Shown here: positions 1 through 4,466 of the stretch, piece by piece
Layout of the letters: every line of letters starts with the position of its first letter
Position numbering within the stretch: position 1 is the first letter of the stretch
Assembly: GCA_012270665.1 (NCBI GenBank)
Contig: JAAXHY010000073.1
Coordinates: forward strand, 1-6,752
DNA length: 6,752 bases
From: Dehalococcoidia bacterium
Lineage (GTDB): Bacteria > Chloroflexota > Dehalococcoidia > SAR202 > UBA11138
Reading direction: 5' to 3'
Position numbers and translations under genes: made by a program
Notes under the pieces: generated by a model
What the model was told of the DNA's origin: nothing
Database searches by the model: none
What the model saw: the letters and a program-made list of their open reading frames with translations, nothing else

Positions 1-1
1 A

Positions 2-1411
2 CCTCAGGGGCGCTACGGCGCCAACATAGCAGTGATGACGCTGGCGTTTTTCATCATAATGATATTGATTAACTTCCTGCTCTTTCGCAGTCCGACCAGG
101 GTTGATGTGACTGCCACGAGGGTGTTCAGCCTCTCCCAGCACACAGTACAGGTCCTGGAAACGCTGGATAAACCGGTCAGGGCGAATGCTTTCTTCGTTC
201 CGACCGACACGAGGACCGCATTCGACCAGCAACAGGCTGAAGACCTTCTGAATGAGTTCTCGCGCCGGAGTTCCAACTTCACCTACCGGTTCATAGATCC
301 TGAACTCAACAGGAGCGTAGCCGTTCAGTATGACGTCCGAGACTTTCCGGTGGTTGTCTTTGAAGACCTGGAGACCGAGGTGCAGCAGAGCGTTTTCACA
401 CTGACCGAGCAGGACTTCGTGACCGGTATCCTCGTAGCCACGGGGGTACAGCAGAAGCGTGTCTATTTCCTCACCGGGCACCAGGAAGCGGCATTCACGC
501 GCGACCCCACAACCGGTGAGACGGATGAGGAAGGGCTCGACTTCGCTCTGCAGGGGATGCAGAGGGACAATTACGAGGTTCGTTCGCTGAACCTGAAACA
601 GGATGGCCAGGTGCCCGAAGACGCGGCCATCCTGATCGTAGCCGGTCCCAAGCGCGATCTGGATTCGGACGAAATGGATGCCATCATGGACTACCTGATA
701 AGGGGTGGCAAGATGGTGATCTTGCTCGATCCGGACGCTCCCGACACATACCGGCAATTGCTCGCCGAATGGGGTCTGCTTATTGGCAATAATCCAATCG
801 CCGACCTGATTAGCAACGTGGCGGGTGAGGCCAAGTCGCCAATGGCCCAGAAGTCAAACGCGCAGTTCGTCTCGAGCGGCCTGACCGGCGTGCCAATCGT
901 TGATCAACTGAATGTGGTGTTCTTCACTGACGCTACGGCGGTACAGCCCATCATACCCATCGAAGATATTCCGCCCTACATGACATACGGGTCCTTGACT
1001 CATACGACTCCCGCAAGTTGGCTCGAGACTCATCCCGAGGAAGTCAACTACGACCCCGGGGACGATCTCCAGGGGCCGTTCGATGTCGGAGCGGTCATTC
1101 AGGCGGGAGGCACCTTGACAGGCCGGCCGGTCACCACAGAAGACACCGTGGCCAAGATCGTGGTGTTCGGGGATTCGGACTTTGCCAAGAACAAGTTCTT
1201 CTTCAGCAGCGATAACGCCGACTTACTGCTCAACTCGGTCAACTGGCTCGCCGAAGACTATGAATTGATTTCAATCAGACCGAAGCTCATTCCCTTCAGG
1301 GAGTTGGTGGTGAACCAGCGAGAGAGAGACTTCATCAAGTGGTCGAGCTGGTTCGTTCCGCCCATAATCATGCTTATACTTGCAATCTTCGTGTGGTGGA
1401 GGCGCCGGTAA
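2..1411 (+). CDS. GldG-like ABC transporter accessory protein, 5' partial
   Basis: This is probably the extracytoplasmic auxiliary subunit of an ABC system of the GldG / 'ABC-type uncharacterized transport system' family (established family role; cargo unknown). The reading frame is open to the left edge. The in-frame GTG at 32 and ATG at 35 lack a ribosome binding site, and the residues before them (RYGANIAV) fit the family's membrane-proximal start, so the true start lies upstream. Counting from the GTG at 32, I see a membrane helix at about residues 4-21, then the family signature with FSLSQHT, then VYFLTGHQEAAF. Next comes an ILIVAGPKRDL...YLIRGGKMVILLDP block, and a late VVFGDSDFAKN motif near residues 377-386 followed by LLLNSVNWLAED. 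A C-terminal membrane helix ends in WWRRR. The bulk of the protein therefore sits outside the membrane between two anchors. The next gene starts 12 bases after the stop, so the two are co-transcribed. ATPase and permease genes are expected upstream. Gliding motility, the role of GldG in Bacteroidota, should not be assumed here. Confidence 0.88.
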   Translation, partial: PQGRYGANIAVMTLAFFIIMILINFLLFRSPTRVDVTATRVFSLSQHTVQVLETLDKPVRANAFFVPTDTRTAFDQQQAEDLLNEFSRRSSNFTYRFIDPELNRSVAVQYDVRDFPVVVFEDLETEVQQSVFTLTEQDFVTGILVATGVQQKRVYFLTGHQEAAFTRDPTTGETDEEGLDFALQGMQRDNYEVRSLNLKQDGQVPEDAAILIVAGPKRDLDSDEMDAIMDYLIRGGKMVILLDPDAPDTYRQLLAEWGLLIGNNPIADLISNVAGEAKSPMAQKSNAQFVSSGLTGVPIVDQLNVVFFTDATAVQPIIPIEDIPPYMTYGSLTHTTPASWLETHPEEVNYDPGDDLQGPFDVGAVIQAGGTLTGRPVTTEDTVAKIVVFGDSDFAKNKFFFSSDNADLLLNSVNWLAEDYELISIRPKLIPFRELVVNQRERDFIKWSSWFVPPIIMLILAIFVWWRRR

Positions 1412-1423
1412 CAGGCGGCAGAT

Positions 1424-2467
1424 ATGAACTGGAAATTTACCGTAGCGCTGGTAGTAGTCGCAGTTGCAATTGGAGCGGTCGTTTACTTCAATCCCTTCGC
1501 GCGTGAGGAAGAGAGCGCCCCCAAGTCGCCCTGGTTCTACCAGGTTAGCTTCGACGACATCACCCACATCCAAGTTCGTTCAGGAGAGAACGTCGAGAGT
1601 TTCACCAAGATTGGGGAAGGTTCTTGGGTGTTCGACCGGCTGGAAGGCATTCCACCCTCACATCTGCGCTGGGGGGGAATCGTCCTTCTTCTCAGCGGCC
1701 CGCAGACCAGACGCGATTTTTCTACCGTCCGGCCCATCATCGAGGATCCCGTCCAGTACGGCCTGGACGACCCCGGTCTTATCGTGAATCTTGGCTTGAC
1801 CGGGGACCGTGAACTTGAATTCCGTCTTGGGGACAAGACCACGGACGGAAATCACAACTACGGCCAGGTCATCGGATTCCCTCAGCTATTCCTGATAGCC
1901 GACATCTGGGGAGACGTGCTTGGAAGGCTCGCAAACGAGCCCCCTGTTCCAAAGTGGTGGGAGACAAGAGATCCGGAGACTATTGCCGAGGTCAACATTG
2001 TGCTGGGCGCTCCCGGCAAGATGGACCCTCCATACCTGCGAATTCAGCAGAAGGACGGAGAGTGGTTCGCGCGGCACTTCACCAATGACATAGATAACCG
2101 GTCCCTCGATGAAGAAGTATGGGCGTCCGAGTACATCCATCTTATAGGCGGGCCGGGGAATATCAAGGTCGCAGAGTACCGGGTCCGAGACCGCGACTAC
2201 GTGGACTGGGGCATAGATCAAGACGGCCTCTCGATAGAGATACGCTTTTCAGGGTTAACGGAGCGAGGCACGAGGTTCACCGACGGCGTCCTCTTCCTGA
2301 TCGGCAACAAGACGGAGGATGGCAAACACTACTTTGCCGTCCCCGCGTCAGATCAGACCTTGGTGCCCGTGGTCCTTCTTGACGCTGTGTGGACTGACAA
2401 GATGTTCGACCTCGTTGGAAACGTTCCATACGCTGAGGAATCGGAACCAGCCGCGCAGTCGGGATAG
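1424..2467 (+). CDS. Membrane-anchored DUF4340 domain protein
   Basis: The 347-residue protein begins with a short N-terminus and one hydrophobic helix (about residues 5-22, VALVVVAVAIGAVVYF), followed by a soluble extracytoplasmic part. The signature YGLDDPGL (112-119), the segment FRLGDKTTDG (133-142) and the later DIWGDVL block are typical of DUF4340 proteins. These often sit next to GldG-like genes; their biochemical role is not established. The same pattern recurs in the second half: W68/W214, LSGP (90-93)/IGGP (241-244), YGLD (112)/WGID (262), and GDKTTDG (136-142)/GNKTEDG (294-300). That suggests two tandem copies of the fold at roughly 46-178 and 190-340. The ATG follows the upstream stop by 12 bases and has a modest AGGCGG ribosome binding site at 1413-1418. 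It most likely works with the preceding protein as a membrane-surface component of an ABC system. The substrate is unknown. Confidence 0.85.
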   Translation: MNWKFTVALVVVAVAIGAVVYFNPFAREEESAPKSPWFYQVSFDDITHIQVRSGENVESFTKIGEGSWVFDRLEGIPPSHLRWGGIVLLLSGPQTRRDFSTVRPIIEDPVQYGLDDPGLIVNLGLTGDRELEFRLGDKTTDGNHNYGQVIGFPQLFLIADIWGDVLGRLANEPPVPKWWETRDPETIAEVNIVLGAPGKMDPPYLRIQQKDGEWFARHFTNDIDNRSLDEEVWASEYIHLIGGPGNIKVAEYRVRDRDYVDWGIDQDGLSIEIRFSGLTERGTRFTDGVLFLIGNKTEDGKHYFAVPASDQTLVPVVLLDAVWTDKMFDLVGNVPYAEESEPAAQSG

Positions 2468-2469
2468 CG

Positions 2470-2540
2470 CAGCCAGTCATCCACGCCTTTCAACCGCCGT
2501 CAAGGCGGGATATACTTGTGCCTCCATTGCAGACTGGCTG
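2470..2540 (+). repeat. 9-bp inverted repeat with nested hairpins before cinA
   Basis: CAGCCAGTC at 2470-2478 is exactly complementary to GACTGGCTG at 2532-2540. Beyond one mismatch, two further pairs (2467-2468 with 2542-2543) can form. Inside lies CCGCC (2494-2498) with GGCGG (2504-2508), a 5-bp stem with a 5-base loop. An alternative pairing of CGCCTT (2484-2489) with AAGGCG (2502-2507) would exclude that inner stem. The outer arm begins just after the stop codon of the DUF4340 gene. No T-run follows, so it is not a standard intrinsic terminator. It may be an intercistronic RNA structure affecting processing or cinA translation, or a small palindromic repeat element. The pairing is seen directly; the role is inferred. 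Confidence 0.5.
2488..2516 (+). promoter_or_regulatory. Possible weak promoter for cinA
   Basis: TATACT at 2511-2516 matches the sigma-70 -10 consensus at five of six positions. TTTCAA at 2488-2493 is 17 bases upstream but matches the -35 consensus at only three of six. If used, transcription would begin near 2523 and give cinA its own short leader. Such matches arise by chance fairly often, and readthrough from the upstream genes is equally possible. Confidence 0.2.
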
Positions 2541-2572
2541 AGCGAAAGTGGCCGAATTTTCATTTCATAGAC

Positions 2573-2577
2573 GAGGT
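2573..2577 (+). promoter_or_regulatory. Ribosome binding site that sets the cinA start
   Basis: GAGGT lies seven bases before the TTG at 2585. After that TTG the protein reads NAEIISVGTELL, the canonical CinA N-terminus. An in-frame TTG at 2516 would add 23 residues that do not resemble the family and has no such site before it. Confidence 0.75.
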
Positions 2578-2584
2578 CAATCCT

Positions 2585-3835
2585 TTGAACGCTGAGATTA
2601 TCTCCGTCGGAACCGAACTGCTCATGGGCGAGTTAGTGGACACTAATTCTTCTTATCTCGCCGACGAATTAGCCAAGATAGGCGTCGAACTGCGCTGGGC
2701 CACGAAAGTCGGCGACCACCCGGGACGGCTCGAGGAGGCTATCGCGCGCGCGTTGAGCAGGTCGGAAATCACGATAACCACCGGAGGACTGGGCCCGACA
2801 TCCGACGACCTTACGAGGGAGTCCATAGCCGCTGTTCTGGGCGAGGAGATGGAGGTGCGGGAAGACCTGCTGGCGCGCCTCACGTCTCAGTTCGAGAGCC
2901 GCGGGGTCAAGATGCCCGCGACGAACATCAAGCAGGCAACTCTGATCCCCTCCGCGAAGGTCATCCCCAACCCTATGGGAACAGCGCCGGGATGGTGGGT
3001 CGAGAAGAACGGGCACGTCATCGCGGCTATGCCCGGCCCTCCGAGGGAAATCAGCTATATGTGGGACAACGAAGTCGGCCCCCGTCTGCGCTCGCTCAAT
3101 CCACAGATCGCAATAGTTACACGTACCCTGAAGACCTTTGGCATCACGGAGGGGGGGCTCGATGAAATGCTGTCCCATCTCTTCGAGAGCGAGAATCCCA
3201 ACCTGGGCATCTATTCCAAGCAGGATGGAATACATCTCCGCGCCATTGCCAGCGCGTCCACTCAGGAAGAGGCTCAGGCTCTCATCGAGCCAATGGAGCG
3301 CCAGATAAGGAAGATAGCCGGCCACGCTATCTGGGGTGAAGACGACGACACCCCTGTGTCGGCGGCGCTGGACGCTCTTTCAGAGAGGAGCCTGACGCTG
3401 GCTATCGCGGAGGGATTCACCGGCGGGCTGCTGTCCAGCGCTCTGCTGGAATCGGCATCCGCTTCCGGTGTCTTGGCTGGGAGCATAGTCGTTACCGGCG
3501 GCAATGGGGGTCGGGTCATACTCGGAGCGTCCATCGCAAGCCCGAATAGTCCACAGCCAGAGGACGCCACCCTCCTGGCGCAGGCGGCCAGAGAGAAACT
3601 GGAGGCCGACGTCGGCCTTGCCATAACGCCTCTCGTTTCCGAAGAGACGAAGAACTCAGGTCCCGTCGGCACGACCCACATAGGAATTGCGACAGGGGAG
3701 GAAGTCTTCGTCCGCTCGGGACATTACCCCACCCGGCGACTCCGTATTCGAGAGCGGGCTGTAACACACGCGCTTCTGGAACTCGCCAGATGCGTCGAAA
3801 CGGGTTCAGGCGGGCATGAATCGCGCTGGGGCTAA
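2585..3835 (+). CDS. cinA: CinA family protein with degenerate PncC domain
   Basis: The 416-residue length is normal for two-domain CinA. The N-terminal MoCF/MogA-like domain (COG1058, about residues 1-250) is well conserved: AEIISVGTELLMGELVDTNS at the start, then TTGGLGPTSDDLTRE, then NPMGTAPGWW and MPGPPREISYMW. The C-terminal half aligns with the PncC/NMN deamidase domain (COG1546), which recycles NMN to nicotinic acid mononucleotide in the pyridine nucleotide cycle, in the cytoplasm. Here its key motifs are altered. The usual ESCTGG reads EGFTGG (276-281), so the conserved Ser is Gly277. The usual YSNEAK region reads TGGNGG (304-309), losing both Tyr and Lys. The glycine-rich TGIAGP segment reads TPLVSEE (from 348). 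The downstream PVGTTHIGIA strand is retained. I infer that the deamidase activity is probably lost while the fold and the N-terminal domain persist. The start is TTG, set by GAGGT at 2573-2577. The next gene follows 29 bases after the stop. Family identity is very secure; loss of activity is inference. Confidence 0.94.
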   Translation: MNAEIISVGTELLMGELVDTNSSYLADELAKIGVELRWATKVGDHPGRLEEAIARALSRSEITITTGGLGPTSDDLTRESIAAVLGEEMEVREDLLARLTSQFESRGVKMPATNIKQATLIPSAKVIPNPMGTAPGWWVEKNGHVIAAMPGPPREISYMWDNEVGPRLRSLNPQIAIVTRTLKTFGITEGGLDEMLSHLFESENPNLGIYSKQDGIHLRAIASASTQEEAQALIEPMERQIRKIAGHAIWGEDDDTPVSAALDALSERSLTLAIAEGFTGGLLSSALLESASASGVLAGSIVVTGGNGGRVILGASIASPNSPQPEDATLLAQAAREKLEADVGLAITPLVSEETKNSGPVGTTHIGIATGEEVFVRSGHYPTRRLRIRERAVTHALLELARCVETGSGGHESRWG

Positions 3836-3864
3836 GACAGCGCGCCAGGCCGCAAGGTGGTACA

Positions 3865-4308
3865 ATGAACTCACCGGGAACTTCTCGCGGATTTTCAGAC
3901 CGCGGCATTGGATGGCAGGCGACCGGTTTTACTCTCGTCGCATTGGCCAGCGTGGCCATTCTGGAATTATTCTCCGGTTCGGACTTCTGGCTCTACGAGG
4001 CATTCCGAACCGCCGTAGCTCAGATTTATTGGGCATTGGTAGTGCCGTTGGGCGCGCTATTCGACTGGGGGAGAAGAATGTTCGAGACAGGAAAGGCAAT
4101 CCGCGAAGCAAAGCTGAGACAGATTCGTGACGAGGGGAGACAGCTTGGCCGTCAGGAGGGTCGGCAAGAAGGCCGAGAGGAAGGTCGACAAGAAGGTCGA
4201 CAGGAGACTATCGAACTCGTAACCACATTGCTGGAGCAATCCGGGATTTCCGTGCCACCGGACCTTGCGGCGCGGCTGCGCGACGAACAGGCCCGAAACG
4301 GCTCCTGA
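3865..4308 (+). CDS. Small two-helix membrane protein with GRQE-repeat tail
   Basis: I do not recognise a named family for this 147-residue protein. Two hydrophobic segments, about residues 19-37 (ATGFTLVALASVAILELF) and 50-68 (AVAQIYWALVVPLGALFDW), are joined by a short loop. A charged, probably helical stretch follows (70-90). Then come six four-residue units, GRQL, GRQE, GRQE, GREE, GRQE, GRQE, at residues 91-114. The tail has the pattern TIELVTTLLEQSGISVPPDL. Such Gly-Arg-Glu-rich tails also occur at the C-terminus of Rpn/transposase-like nucleases, but no nuclease motif is present here. The Arg-rich flank after the second helix predicts a cytoplasmic C-terminus. The ATG has a strong AAGGTGG site at 3854-3860, four bases away, and lies 29 bases after cinA, so it is probably translated from the same message. 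A real gene is likely from the ribosome binding site, the clean membrane topology and the terminator that follows; its function is unknown. Confidence 0.75.
   Translation: MNSPGTSRGFSDRGIGWQATGFTLVALASVAILELFSGSDFWLYEAFRTAVAQIYWALVVPLGALFDWGRRMFETGKAIREAKLRQIRDEGRQLGRQEGRQEGREEGRQEGRQETIELVTTLLEQSGISVPPDLAARLRDEQARNGS
4135..4206 (+). repeat. Six 12-bp in-frame tandem repeats
   Basis: Six units of 12 bases (consensus near GGTCGACAAGAA) encode the Gly-Arg-Gln-Glu units of the small membrane protein. The last units are nearly identical at the DNA level and the first ones more diverged. This suggests growth by slippage or unequal exchange; copy number could differ between strains without breaking the frame. 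Confidence 0.85.
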
Positions 4309-4386
4309 TAGAGACGGCGCGAGTCGCGGCAAGATGTTTGGGATTCAGTAGAGCTAGCGAACCTGGACGTGAAACGAGAAACCCGA

Positions 4387-4415
4387 GGGCATTCCTGTTA
4401 CGGAACGCCCTTTTT
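4387..4415 (+). terminator. Intrinsic terminator after the plus-strand genes
   Basis: GGGCATTCC (4387-4395) pairs with GGAACGCCC (4402-4410) through eight base pairs with one A-C mismatch, around a six-base loop, and is followed directly by TTTTT (4411-4415). It lies about 80 bases after the stop of the small membrane protein and before the end of the convergent gene. On the minus strand the same stem lacks a good T-run, so it should act mainly on plus-strand transcripts. Confidence 0.82.
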
Positions 4416-4466
4416 ACGTATATTCAGTCAGTGTGAGCCGAGACACCCCGTGCACGCGCTATCGCC

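Noticed and set aside
2469..2541. tRNA-sized folded region (about 73 bases) before cinA
   Set aside because: The outer stem is 9 bp rather than 7, and there is no T-loop motif, no anticodon arm and no D-arm pattern.
2516..2584. N-terminal extension of CinA from the TTG at 2516
   Set aside because: The 23 extra residues do not resemble any CinA N-terminus, and a GAGGT site correctly precedes the TTG at 2585.
2669..3325. 218-codon open frame on the minus strand
   Set aside because: It lies wholly within conserved cinA coding sequence and its product shows no family features.
3858..3866. TGGTACAAT, which resembles an extended -10 promoter element
   Set aside because: It overlaps the ATG of the small membrane protein, has no -35 match at 17 bases, and is explained by the ribosome binding site plus start codon.
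3816..4130. Alternative plus-strand frame overlapping the cinA end and the small membrane protein
   Set aside because: Its product is Arg-rich with no structure. The other frame at 3865 has the better ribosome binding site and two clear membrane helices.
4135..4206. Short regular repeats considered as a CRISPR-like array
   Set aside because: The units are 12 bases with no spacers, lie in frame inside a coding region, and encode a protein repeat.
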